64,000 nt of DNA from NCBI GenBank assembly GCA_046348225.1, contig JAXMEQ010000009.1:62001-126000 (forward strand), read 5' to 3'. Shown here piece after piece: positions 44,022 to 60,759 of the stretch. This stretch comes from JAXMEQ01 sp046348225. Its GTDB lineage: Bacteria; Pseudomonadota; Gammaproteobacteria; Burkholderiales; Burkholderiaceae_C. The position numbers and the translations under genes are program-made. The notes below the pieces were generated by a model. It worked only from the letters and a program-made list of their open reading frames with translations, searched no databases and was not told the DNA's origin. Each line of letters begins with the position of its first letter. The first letter of the stretch is position 1.

Positions 44022-44825
44022 ATGTCTGACATCCTGGACAAGATCGTCGCGGTCAAGCGCGAGGAAATCGCGGCGGCCCAGCGCAAGCGGCCGCTGGCCG
44101 TGGTGCGCGCCGATGCGGAGAGCCGCGTGCTCACGCGCGACTTTGCCGGCGCCCTGCGCGCCAAGATCGCGGCGGGCCAGGCGGCGGTGATTGCCGAGAT
44201 CAAGAAAGCCAGCCCGAGCAAGGGCGTACTGCGCGCTGAGTTCATCCCGGCCGACATCGCGCAGAGCTATGCCGAAGGCGACGGCAAGACCAGCGCCGCC
44301 TGCCTGTCGGTGTTGACGGACCGGCAGTTCTTCCAGGGCGAGCCTGATTTCCTCAAGCAGGCCCGCGCCTCCTGCGACCTGCCAGTGCTGCGCAAGGACT
44401 TCATGGTCGACGCGTACCAGATCTACGAGTCGCGGGCCATGGGGGCCGACTGCATCTTGCTGATCGCCGCCTGCCTGGACGACGCGCAGATGGCCGAGCT
44501 GGAGGCCATCGCCCGCAGCCTGGACATGGCGGTGCTGGTCGAGGTGCATGACCGCGCCGAGCTCGACCGCGCGCTCAGGCTCAAGACGCCGCTGGTCGGC
44601 ATCAACAACCGCAACCTGCGCACCTTTGAGGTGTCACTGGACACCACACTGGGCATGCTGAAGGACGTGCCGCCCGACCGTCTGCTGGTCACCGAGTCCG
44701 GCATCCTGAGCCGCGCCGACGTCAAAACCATGCGCGACGCCGGTGTGCACGCCTTTCTGGTGGGCGAGGCCTTCATGCGCGCGCCAGATCCGGGCGAAGC
44801 GCTGGCTGCGCTGTTTGGCAATTGA
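44022..44825 (+). CDS. trpC: Indole-3-glycerol-phosphate synthase
   Basis: 267 residues. TIM-barrel motifs: VIAEIKKASPSKGVLRAEF, LPVLRKDFMVDAYQIYESRA, GINNRNLRTFEV and LLVTESGILSRADV hold the catalytic Lys and Glu residues. It is monofunctional (no TrpF part). It closes CdRP to indole-3-glycerol phosphate. Last trp gene of the operon; trpF, trpB and trpA are not in the window, as is usual in this group. Confidence 0.97.
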   Translation: MSDILDKIVAVKREEIAAAQRKRPLAVVRADAESRVLTRDFAGALRAKIAAGQAAVIAEIKKASPSKGVLRAEFIPADIAQSYAEGDGKTSAACLSVLTDRQFFQGEPDFLKQARASCDLPVLRKDFMVDAYQIYESRAMGADCILLIAACLDDAQMAELEAIARSLDMAVLVEVHDRAELDRALRLKTPLVGINNRNLRTFEVSLDTTLGMLKDVPPDRLLVTESGILSRADVKTMRDAGVHAFLVGEAFMRAPDPGEALAALFGN

Positions 44826-44832
44826 CTGGCGC

Positions 44833-44883
44833 TTGCTACAAATTCAATAGCAGCTCACGCAGATGAATAGCGGGTTTCAGGCC
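44833..44883 (+). repeat. 51-bp dispersed element, copy 5 (trpC-ung junction)
   Basis: Blocks TTGCTA, eight bases, ATAGC, AGCTCACGCA, seven bases, AGCGG, GTTTCAGGCC. It begins 7 bases after the trpC stop. The ATG at 44863, the most upstream usable ung start, lies inside it, so the first seven ung codons come from the element. Confidence 0.8.
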
Positions 44884-45621
44884 AGTTTGGCATTGGAGCC
44901 GGAGTCCGGCAGCCGGTTGATGGATGCTGATCTGGCGCAGTGGCGCGCGGCGCCCGACTGGCGGCCAGTGCGCGACGCCTTTGCCGCCAGTGCCACGGGC
45001 CGGCAACTGTGCGACTTCCTGCGCGGCCGGCTCGCCGCCGGTGCCACCGTCTACCCGCCGCAGCCGTTTCGTGCGCTGGAACTCACGCCACTGGCCACGG
45101 TGCGGCTGGTGATCCTGGGCCAGGACCCGTACCACGGGCCGGGCCAGGCCGAAGGGCTGGCGTTCTCGGTAGCGCCGGGCGTGAAGCTGCCGCCGTCGCT
45201 GCGCAACATTTTCAAGGAGCTGCAGCGCGACCTCGGCCTTCCGGTGCCGGCCCATGGCTCGCTGACCGGCTGGGCCCGCCAGGGCGTGCTGCTGCTCAAC
45301 ACCAGCCTGACGGTGGAGGACGGCCAGCCCGCCAGCCACGCGAAGCAGGGCTGGGAGACTCTGACCGACGCGCTGATCGGCGCCGTGGCGGCCAGCGCGT
45401 CGCCTTGTGCGTACCTGCTGTGGGGCGCTCACGCACAGGCCAAGGCCGGCTTGATCGAGACGACCGCCGCACGCCACGGGCGGGACGCCCTGGTACTGCA
45501 GGCCAACCACCCGTCGCCGCTGTCGGCCAGTCGCCCGCCGGTGCCCTTCATCGGCTGCGGGCATTTCGGCATCGCGCAGCGCTGGCTGGCCGCGCGGGGT
45601 GTCCGCGTCCTGCTGGCCTGA
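44863..45621 (+). CDS. ung: Uracil-DNA glycosylase
   Basis: 252 residues from the ATG at 44863, which lies in a repeat copy; the alternative ATG at 44920 (MDADLAQWRAAPDWRPVRDA) is 19 codons later and starts at the conserved part. Family-1 motifs: GQDPYHG at 86-92 (catalytic D88), LLLNTSLTVE, and HPSPLSASR with the catalytic His. It removes uracil from DNA. No strong Shine-Dalgarno sits before either ATG. Confidence 0.93.
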   Translation: MNSGFQASLALEPESGSRLMDADLAQWRAAPDWRPVRDAFAASATGRQLCDFLRGRLAAGATVYPPQPFRALELTPLATVRLVILGQDPYHGPGQAEGLAFSVAPGVKLPPSLRNIFKELQRDLGLPVPAHGSLTGWARQGVLLLNTSLTVEDGQPASHAKQGWETLTDALIGAVAASASPCAYLLWGAHAQAKAGLIETTAARHGRDALVLQANHPSPLSASRPPVPFIGCGHFGIAQRWLAARGVRVLLA

Positions 45622-45837
45622 CCCGATGGTTGTTCCAGCGGCCGGACGCAATGCCCCGCCGCCGAAGATGGCCATTCGGGTGGGGATGGTCAAGTTGGTG
45701 TGCGCCAACTCGCCCGGACTCCACCACTGCCCGCCGGTGGGATGGCCCGCGGCCGCAGGGCGCCGGACGCGCGGGTGGGGGCGGGTGCAACATTCCGGGC
45801 GCGGATTCTGGCCGTTGTGCAATGCCCGGCGTGTTCG

Positions 45838-45860
45838 TTGACACAAAATCGTGCTATATT
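45838..45860 (+). promoter_or_regulatory. Possible promoter of the tRNA-Tyr/Gly/Thr-tuf operon
   Basis: TATATT at 45855-45860 is a fair -10, 12 bases before the tRNA-Tyr start. A TTGACA is present at 45838-45843 but only 11 bases away, too close for a standard -35, so the true -35 is unclear. The 250 bases between ung and the tRNA show no coding frame I can support. Confidence 0.4.
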
Positions 45861-45872
45861 TCGAGGTTCGCC

Positions 45873-45958
45873 GGAGGGGTGCCCGAGTGGCTAAAGGGGG
45901 CAGACTGTAAATCTGTTGGCTTACGCCTACGCTGGTTCGAATCCAGCCTCCTCCACCA
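45873..45958 (+). tRNA. tRNA-Tyr (anticodon GUA)
   Basis: Acceptor GGAGGGG pairs with CTCCTCC; anticodon loop CTGTAAA; long class II variable arm; TTCGAAT T-loop; encoded CCA end. Length 86. First of three tRNAs before tuf, the same order as tyrU-glyT-thrT-tufB in E. coli. Confidence 0.95.
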
Positions 45959-46048
45959 GCTCCATTTGGGGTTTGGCGAAATGTGTTGAAAACTGATTTG
46001 TGTAGCGCTCCAGGGGGCCTGCAAGGGTTGTTGAAGTTTGCGCCCGAT

Positions 46049-46122
46049 GCGGGAGTAGTTCAATGGTAGAACCCTAGCCTTCCAAGCTAATGACGCGGGT
46101 TCGATTCCCGTCTCCCGCTCCA
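46049..46122 (+). tRNA. tRNA-Gly (anticodon UCC)
   Basis: Acceptor GCGGGAG pairs with CTCCCGC; anticodon loop CTTCCAA; T-arm GCGGGTTCGATTCCCGT; discriminator T and encoded CCA. Length 74. Confidence 0.95.
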
Positions 46123-46155
46123 CAAATCAGGCAAGGCACACGGCGAAAGGTTTTC

Positions 46156-46230
<75 letters not shown>

Positions 46231-46302
46231 TCTTCATGGCGCGTACCGTGGTTGTCGCGCCGGGGTTTGTTGATTCAGGTATCTTTTTTCGGAGTCGGAA
46301 AA

Positions 46303-47493
<1,191 letters not shown>

Positions 47494-47499
47494 CGCTGG

Positions 47500-47575
47500 A
47501 GGGGTATAGCTCAATTGGCAGAGCGTCGGTCTCCAAAACCGAAGGTTGTAGGTTCGATTCCTACTGCCCCTGCCA
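47500..47575 (+). tRNA. tRNA-Trp (anticodon CCA)
   Basis: Acceptor AGGGGTA pairs with TGCCCCT (one G-T); anticodon loop CTCCAAA; T-arm GTAGGTTCGATTCCTAC; discriminator G and encoded CCA. Length 76. Lies between tuf and secE, the normal place in betaproteobacteria. Confidence 0.95.
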
Positions 47576-47620
47576 CCTGAGTGGCAACCCGGGTCAACCG
47601 CAGAAAGCGGCCCCAAAACC

Positions 47621-47643
47621 AACCCGCCCCACCCGGCGGGTTT
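47621..47643 (+). terminator. Weak hairpin terminator between tRNA-Trp and secE
   Basis: AACCCGCC (47621-47628), loop, GGCGGGTT (47635-47642), then only three T in all. The stem is strong but the T-run short, so partial termination after tuf-tRNA-Trp is likely. Confidence 0.5.
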
Positions 47644-47691
47644 GGCGTCTCAAAAGGGCGCCCTTGAATTTGAAGCAGGAACACGCCAAAC

Positions 47692-48075
47692 ATGGCCACG
47701 TCACAAGTCGAAACTGTCAGTACCGGAGCCGACAAAGCCAAGCTCGCCGCTGCCGTGGCGCTGGTGATTGCTGCGCTGGCCGGCTTTTACCTGCTGGGCA
47801 AGCAGGGGCAGGTTGCCCAGTGGGGCGCGTTGCTGGCCGGGCTGGCTGCGGCCGTGGTGGTGTTCATCACCTCCGAGCCGGGCAAGGAGCTCGTTGCCTT
47901 TGGCCGCGACGCCTGGCGCGAAGTCAAGAAGGTGGTCTGGCCGACCCGCAAGGAGGCCATGCAGATGACGGCCTACGTGTTCGCCTTCGTCGTGATCATG
48001 GCGCTGTTCCTCTGGCTGACCGACAAGACCCTCGAATGGGTGTTCTACGACCTCATCCTGGGCTGGAAGAAGTAA
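47692..48075 (+). CDS. secE: Preprotein translocase subunit SecE
   Basis: 127 residues with three membrane helices: two N-terminal (about 20-60) and the conserved C-terminal one after REVKKVVWPTRKEAMQMTAY, the SecE signature. Part of the SecYEG inner-membrane channel. nusG starts at the next base after its stop. Confidence 0.95.
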   Translation: MATSQVETVSTGADKAKLAAAVALVIAALAGFYLLGKQGQVAQWGALLAGLAAAVVVFITSEPGKELVAFGRDAWREVKKVVWPTRKEAMQMTAYVFAFVVIMALFLWLTDKTLEWVFYDLILGWKK

Positions 48076-48663
48076 ATGACAGAAGCTGAAACCCCCGCAG
48101 TGGATTCCACGCCCGCAACGCCGGCCAACCCGGACCTGCGCTGGTATGTGGTCCATGCCTATTCGGGCATGGAGAAGGCGGTTGAGCGCAACATCACCGA
48201 GCGCATCAACCGCGCCGGCATGCAGCACAAGTTCGGCCGCATTCTCGTGCCCACCGAGGAAGTGGTGGAGATGAAGAATGGCCAGAAGCGCACCACCGAG
48301 CGCCGCTTCTTCCCCGGCTATGTGCTGGTGGAAATGGTCATGGACGACGAAACCTGGCACCTGGTGAAGCACACCAACAAGGTCACCGGCTTCGTCGGAG
48401 GCGCCAAGAACCGCCCGGCCCCGATCTCGGAAGAAGAAGTCCAGAAGATCGTGAGCCAGATGCAGGAAGGCACCGACAAGCCGCGCCACAAGGTGGAGTT
48501 TGTCGTGGGCGAATACGTGCGCGTCAAGGACGGCCCGTTCACCGACTTCAACGGCACGGTCGAGGAAGTCAACTACGAAAAGAACAAGGTCCGCGTGTCG
48601 GTCACGATCTTCGGTCGTGCCACGCCCGTGGAGCTTGAATTCAGCCAGGTCGAAAAGACCTGA
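48076..48663 (+). CDS. nusG: Transcription termination/antitermination protein NusG
   Basis: 195 residues. N-terminal NGN domain (RWYVVHAYSGMEKAVERNIT to about 130) and C-terminal KOW domain (GEYVRVKDGPFTDFNGTVEE) are complete. Binds RNA polymerase, Rho and ribosomal S10. Directly follows secE, as in nearly all proteobacteria. The 108 bases to rplK hold no gene. Confidence 0.97.
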   Translation: MTEAETPAVDSTPATPANPDLRWYVVHAYSGMEKAVERNITERINRAGMQHKFGRILVPTEEVVEMKNGQKRTTERRFFPGYVLVEMVMDDETWHLVKHTNKVTGFVGGAKNRPAPISEEEVQKIVSQMQEGTDKPRHKVEFVVGEYVRVKDGPFTDFNGTVEEVNYEKNKVRVSVTIFGRATPVELEFSQVEKT

Positions 48664-48771
48664 CGCCCTTTCGCGCTTTGCAGCTCGGCGCGGAAACTGT
48701 TTGTGAGCTGTTAACCCCGGGGAGCTTCCGGCCTTGAGTCGAAGCGTTATCACCCGCAAGGAGTAAAAACC

Positions 48772-49203
48772 ATGGCGAAGAAAATCGTCGGTTTTGTGAA
48801 GCTGCAGGTTCCTGCAGGCAAAGCCAATCCGTCGCCGCCCATCGGCCCGGCACTGGGCCAGCGCGGCCTGAACATCATGGAGTTCTGCAAGGCGTTCAAC
48901 GCCCAGACCCAGGGCGTCGAGCCCGGTCTGCCGCTGCCGGTGGTGATCACCGCCTACGCGGACAAGAGCTTCACCTTCATCATCAAGACGCCGCCCGCGA
49001 CGACCCTGATCAAGAAGGCCATCAAGCTGGATAAGGGCTCTTCCTCGCCGCTGGCCACCAAGGTCGGCAAGATCACGCGTGCCCAGCTTGAGGAAATCGC
49101 CAAGACCAAGATGAAGGACATGAACGCTGCCAGCTTGGAAGCGGCCGTTCGTACCCTGGCTGGTTCTGCCCGCTCCATGGGCGTGAATGTGGAGGGCGTG
49201 TAA
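48772..49203 (+). CDS. rplK: Ribosomal protein L11
   Basis: 143 residues, starting MAKKIVGFVKLQVPAGKANP with AAGGAG upstream (GCAAGGAGT). The signature PSPPIGPALGQRGLNIMEFC and the C-terminal rRNA-binding domain are intact. Forms the GTPase-associated centre with 23S rRNA. rplA starts at the next base after its stop; L1 typically represses this pair by binding the mRNA. Confidence 0.98.
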   Translation: MAKKIVGFVKLQVPAGKANPSPPIGPALGQRGLNIMEFCKAFNAQTQGVEPGLPLPVVITAYADKSFTFIIKTPPATTLIKKAIKLDKGSSSPLATKVGKITRAQLEEIAKTKMKDMNAASLEAAVRTLAGSARSMGVNVEGV

Positions 49204-49899
49204 ATGACCAAGCTCACCAAGAAGCAAAAAGCCCTGCAAGGCAAGGTTGACAGCAACAAGCTGTACCCCCTGGCCGATGCACTGGCCATCGTCAAGGAAG
49301 CCGCCACCGCCAAGTTCGATGAGTCCATCGACGTGGCCGTGCAGCTGGGCATTGACGCCAAGAAGTCCGACCAGGTGGTTCGTGGCGCTGTCGTCATGCC
49401 CAATGGCACCGGCAAGACCAAGCGCGTGGCCGTGTTTGCGCAAGGCCCCAAGGCCGAGGAAGCCAAGGCCGCTGGTGCCGACATCGTCGGCATGGACGAT
49501 CTGGCTGCCATGGTCAAGGCCGGTGACATGCCGTTCGACGTGGTGATCGCTGCGCCGGACGCCATGCGCATCGTCGGTACGCTGGGCCAGATCCTGGGCC
49601 CGCGCGGCCTGATGCCCAACCCGAAGGTTGGCACCGTGACGCCCGATGTGGCTACCGCGGTGAAGAACGCCAAGGCCGGCCAGGTGCAGTTCCGTGTGGA
49701 CAAGGCCGGCATCGTGCACGGCACGATCGGCCGCCGTTCGTTCGACACCGACAAGCTCCAGGGCAACCTGGCAGCGCTGATTGAAGCGCTGAACAAGGCC
49801 AAGCCGGCATCGAGCAAGGGTGTGTACCTGAGGAAAGTGGCGGTCTCGTCGACCATGGGTGTGGGTGTCCGCGTGGACACGCAAACCATCTCGGCGTAA
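49204..49899 (+). CDS. rplA: Ribosomal protein L1
   Basis: 231 residues, starting MTKLTKKQKALQGKVDSNKL. Conserved VVMPNGTGKTKRVAVFAQG and ILGPRGLMPNPKVGTVTPDV. Builds the L1 stalk and acts as translational repressor of rplK-rplA. The L10 leader RNA follows. Confidence 0.98.
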   Translation: MTKLTKKQKALQGKVDSNKLYPLADALAIVKEAATAKFDESIDVAVQLGIDAKKSDQVVRGAVVMPNGTGKTKRVAVFAQGPKAEEAKAAGADIVGMDDLAAMVKAGDMPFDVVIAAPDAMRIVGTLGQILGPRGLMPNPKVGTVTPDVATAVKNAKAGQVQFRVDKAGIVHGTIGRRSFDTDKLQGNLAALIEALNKAKPASSKGVYLRKVAVSSTMGVGVRVDTQTISA

Positions 49900-50135
49900 T
49901 CGCAGAAAACGGGCTGCCCGCAAGGGCGGCCGGTGTGGTGGGCCACCACAACCCCGGTTGGGGTGGGCCATCCAAGACCGTTGGCGTGCAAGCTGCTTGC
50001 ACTTAATCAGTGAAAGCCAACGCAGATGGCGATCCCGCTGCAGATGGAATTGAAAAGTTTCTGAAACAGTTGGTCGCTGCAGGAAGGCGTGTCTCCAGTC
50101 CCCAGGATGAAGAGGCACTTTTTAAGGAGTAGACC
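49900..50135 (+). promoter_or_regulatory. Ribosomal protein L10 leader (autoregulatory mRNA)
   Basis: The 236 bases between rplA and rplJ hold GTGGTG/CACCAC (49935-49949), ACCCC/GGGGT (49951-49964), and a two-tier structure: CGTTGGC (49979-49985) pairs with GCCAACG (50016-50022) around GTGCAAG-CTG-CTTGCAC (49986-50002) with an AATCAG/GAAA bulge. This is the shape of the L10-L12 binding site that lets the complex repress its own translation. A promoter for rplJL could also lie here. Confidence 0.75.
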
Positions 50136-50660
50136 TTGAGTCTGAATCGCAGTGAGAAAGAAGCGGTCATTTCCGAAGTGACCGGCCTCGCCGCTAAAGC
50201 TCAAACGCTGGTGATGGCGGAATACCGCGGCATCACGGTCGCTGACATGACCAAACTGCGCAATGACGCGCGCAGCAAGGGCGTGAGCCTGAGTGTTCTG
50301 AAGAACACCCTGGCCCGCCGTGCTGTGGCCGGCAGTGCGTTTGAAGTCGTCGGCGACCAGATGACCGGCCCGCTGATCTATGGCTTTTCCGTGGACGCAA
50401 CCGCTGCCGCCAAGGTGGTGGCCGACTTCGCGAAGACCAACGACAAGTTGGTCATTCGCGGCGGTGCGTACGGCGGCAAGGCCCTGGACGTCAATGGCGT
50501 GAAGGCGCTGGCCAACATTCCCTCCAAGGAAGTGTTGCTGGCCCAGCTTTGCGGCCTGCTGATGTCGCCGATCTCGCGCACCGCAGTGGTGCTCGGCGCA
50601 CTGGCAGCAAAAAAGGGTGGCGGCGCCGAAGAAGCCGCCCCGGAAGCTGCCGCAGCGTAA
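50136..50660 (+). CDS. rplJ: Ribosomal protein L10
   Basis: 174 residues from a TTG with AAGGAG upstream (TTTAAGGAGTAGACC). Starts SLNRSEKEAVISEVTGLAAK after the initiator; the N-terminal rRNA-binding part and C-terminal helix that carries L7/L12 dimers are present. The TTG start is common for rplJ in this group and limits expression relative to rplL. Confidence 0.97.
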   Translation: MSLNRSEKEAVISEVTGLAAKAQTLVMAEYRGITVADMTKLRNDARSKGVSLSVLKNTLARRAVAGSAFEVVGDQMTGPLIYGFSVDATAAAKVVADFAKTNDKLVIRGGAYGGKALDVNGVKALANIPSKEVLLAQLCGLLMSPISRTAVVLGALAAKKGGGAEEAAPEAAAA

Positions 50661-50701
50661 CGCGCCCGGCATTTCAACCAACATATTTTTAGGAAATCAA
50701 A

Positions 50702-51079
50702 ATGGCATTCGACAAAGACGCATTTTTGACCTCGCTGGACAGCATGACGGTCATGGAACTCAACGACCTGGTGAAAGCCATCGAAGAGAAGTTTGGCGTG
50801 AGCGCAGCCGCCATGGCCGCCCCCGCTGCAGGTGGTGGCGGTGCCGCTGCCCCGGCCGCTGAAGAGAAGACCGAGTTCAACGTGGTCCTGACCGACGCCG
50901 GCGCCAACAAGGTGTCCGTCATCAAGGCCGTGCGCGAAATCACCGGACTGGGCCTCAAGGAAGCCAAGGACCTGGTCGACGGCGCCCCCAAGGCCGTGAA
51001 GGAAGGCATTGCCAAGGCTGACGCCGAAGCTGCCCTGAAGAAGCTGGTGGAAGCCGGCGCCAAGGCCGAGCTGAAGTAA
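50702..51079 (+). CDS. rplL: Ribosomal protein L7/L12
   Basis: 125 residues. N-terminal dimerisation domain (FLTSLDSMTVMELNDLVKAI), Ala-rich hinge (about 35-55) and C-terminal factor-binding domain (KTEFNVVLTDAGANKVSVIK; GLGLKEAKDLVDGAPKAVKE). Recruits translation GTPases. An attenuator-like hairpin follows before rpoB. Confidence 0.98.
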   Translation: MAFDKDAFLTSLDSMTVMELNDLVKAIEEKFGVSAAAMAAPAAGGGGAAAPAAEEKTEFNVVLTDAGANKVSVIKAVREITGLGLKEAKDLVDGAPKAVKEGIAKADAEAALKKLVEAGAKAELK

Positions 51080-51095
51080 GCCGGTCCATTTCAGG

Positions 51096-51127
51096 GGCTG
51101 GAGTGCTCGAAAGGGCCTCCAGCCTTT
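51096..51127 (+). terminator. Partial attenuator between rplL and rpoB
   Basis: GGCTGGAG (51096-51103), 13-base loop, CTCCAGCC (51117-51124), then TTT. Eight perfect pairs but a short T-run fit the leaky terminator known between rplL and rpoB in E. coli, which lowers polymerase relative to ribosomal protein output. The rest of the 246-base gap shows no gene. Confidence 0.65.
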
Positions 51128-51325
51128 GGCGCTTTCAGAGCGCACCCATAAATGCCCCGCCGCAGGCCTTTATGAGTGTCTTCTGACCCCGACTGCAGAA
51201 GACGCCCTGGTTCGGGCGATGTGCAATGCATCGCCGTCCGCCAAGGTTGGTAGTGGCCAACCCACCAGGAATGCCCCTCGCCCGGGGCGCGACAGTTGCG
51301 CAAGAGCTCATAGCCCGGAGATCTC

Positions 51326-55438
<4,113 letters not shown>

Positions 55439-55465
55439 TCGCAGGAAGGAACAAGGATTTAACAC

Positions 55466-59689
<4,224 letters not shown>

Positions 59690-59696
59690 GCCGCAG

Positions 59697-59747
59697 CTGC
59701 TAGCAAAAAGATAGCGCCTCACGCCCGTTTCATGCGGGTTTGAGGCG
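59697..59747 (+). repeat. 51-bp dispersed element, copy 6 (rpoC 3' flank)
   Basis: Blocks CTGCTA, eight bases, ATAGC, GCCTCACGCC, seven bases, TGCGG, GTTTGAGGCG. Starts 7 bases after the rpoC stop. This copy differs so that its two halves pair perfectly and form the terminator. Confidence 0.75.
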
Positions 59748-59757
59748 CTTTTTCTTT
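59713..59757 (+). terminator. Rho-independent terminator of the rpoBC operon
   Basis: AGCGCCTCA (59713-59721) pairs with TGAGGCGCT (59741-59749); inside, CCCG/CGGG add four pairs around a 7-base loop. A T-rich run (TTTTTCTTT from 59749) follows. Ends 15 bases before the next gene. Confidence 0.88.
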
Positions 59758-59768
59758 ATAGTCCGGGC

Positions 59769-60323
59769 ATGAACCTGCTTTTGTGGATCGGCCTGCCGGT
59801 GTTGTTGTTCTGGTCTGTCGGGGCCTACAACCGGCTGGTGCGCCTGCGCGCCGAGGCCAACGCCGCGTTCGCCGCGCTGGATGCGCAGTGGCAGCGCCAG
59901 CTGGCGCTGGTGCAGTCCAGCTTGCCGGACGAGTTCCAGACCTCGCAGTTCACGCTGGACGGCGCGATGATCGGCGATGGCAGCGAGCTCTGGGCCGGCC
60001 TGCGCGGGGCCAGCACCCAGTTTGCCACTTCGCTGGCGGCCATGCGGGCGCGTCCGCTGCACGCCAGCCGCGCCGGCGCCCTGCGGGCCGCGCAGGACGT
60101 GCTGCTGCTGGCCTGGCAGCGGGTCAGCACCGACGCGCACGACCTTGCCGGCGCCGCCATGCCCGAGACCGTGGCCGCGCAGTGGCAGCAGCTGATGCAG
60201 GACACCCACCGGCTGCAGGCGCAGTTCAATGACGCGGTGACGCGCTACAACGTGGCCATTGCGCAGTTTCCGGCGGTGCTGCTGGCCTGGCTGTTCGGCT
60301 TCAAGGCAGCGCGCCCGGTATAA
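59769..60323 (+). CDS. LemA-like membrane protein
   Basis: 184 residues. One N-terminal membrane helix (LLLWIGLPVLLFWSVGAYNR), then long helices: YNRLVRLRAEANAAFAALDA near the start and FNDAVTRYNVAIAQFPAVLL at the end, both LemA-like. The family forms four-helix bundles anchored in the inner membrane; function unknown, and a link to fccAB downstream is not shown. Confidence 0.75.
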   Translation: MNLLLWIGLPVLLFWSVGAYNRLVRLRAEANAAFAALDAQWQRQLALVQSSLPDEFQTSQFTLDGAMIGDGSELWAGLRGASTQFATSLAAMRARPLHASRAGALRAAQDVLLLAWQRVSTDAHDLAGAAMPETVAAQWQQLMQDTHRLQAQFNDAVTRYNVAIAQFPAVLLAWLFGFKAARPV

Positions 60324-60433
60324 GCTCATCGCCATAAATTGGTTGGCGTGCGGCGTGGCTCATGGATACTACGGAGGCGTCCGGGCCCTGCCGGCCCCAC
60401 CATTGGCGCATGCATACCCCCAAGGAGATCCCG

Positions 60434-60745
60434 ATGAAAACAACCTGGATGATGGCCGCGCTCACGCTGGCCGCTGCCAGTGCCGCCAGCGCGCAGACGC
60501 CGGACGCGCTGTACCTCAAGAGCCTGGCCGCCACCTGCGCCAATTGCCACGGCACCAACGGCAAGGCCGTGGACGGTTCCAGCGTGCCCACCATTGCCGG
60601 CATGCCGCGGGACTACCTGGTCGCCCAGCTCAAGGCCTTCAAGTCGGGCGCCCGTCCTGCCACCGTGATGCACCAGCTCAGCAAGGGCTACAGCGACGCG
60701 CAGATCGAGCAGATCTCGACCTACTTTGCGGCCCAGAAGAAATAA
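60434..60745 (+). CDS. fccA: Monohaem c-type cytochrome, likely FccA subunit
   Basis: 103 residues from the ATG at 60434 with AAGGAG upstream. Signal peptide 1-20 (ending ASAASA), haem motif CANCH at 35-39, probable axial Met in TIAGMPRDYL (M57). Class I periplasmic cytochrome. The FccB-like gene starts 14 bases downstream, so it should be the electron acceptor of that flavoprotein. FccA is dihaem in Allochromatium but monohaem in others. Confidence 0.87.
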   Translation: MKTTWMMAALTLAAASAASAQTPDALYLKSLAATCANCHGTNGKAVDGSSVPTIAGMPRDYLVAQLKAFKSGARPATVMHQLSKGYSDAQIEQISTYFAAQKK

Positions 60746-60759
60746 ACGAGGAGAAGACC

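Noticed and set aside
45622..45872. Small genes between ung and tRNA-Tyr on either strand
   Set aside because: Frames are Arg/Pro-rich without ribosome binding sites or recognisable motifs.
47701..50118. 805-codon minus-strand frame opposite secE-nusG-rplKA
   Set aside because: It runs antisense across four conserved genes and two intergenic regions, has no signal, motif or Shine-Dalgarno, and shows the His/Leu/Gly bias of antisense high-GC sequence.
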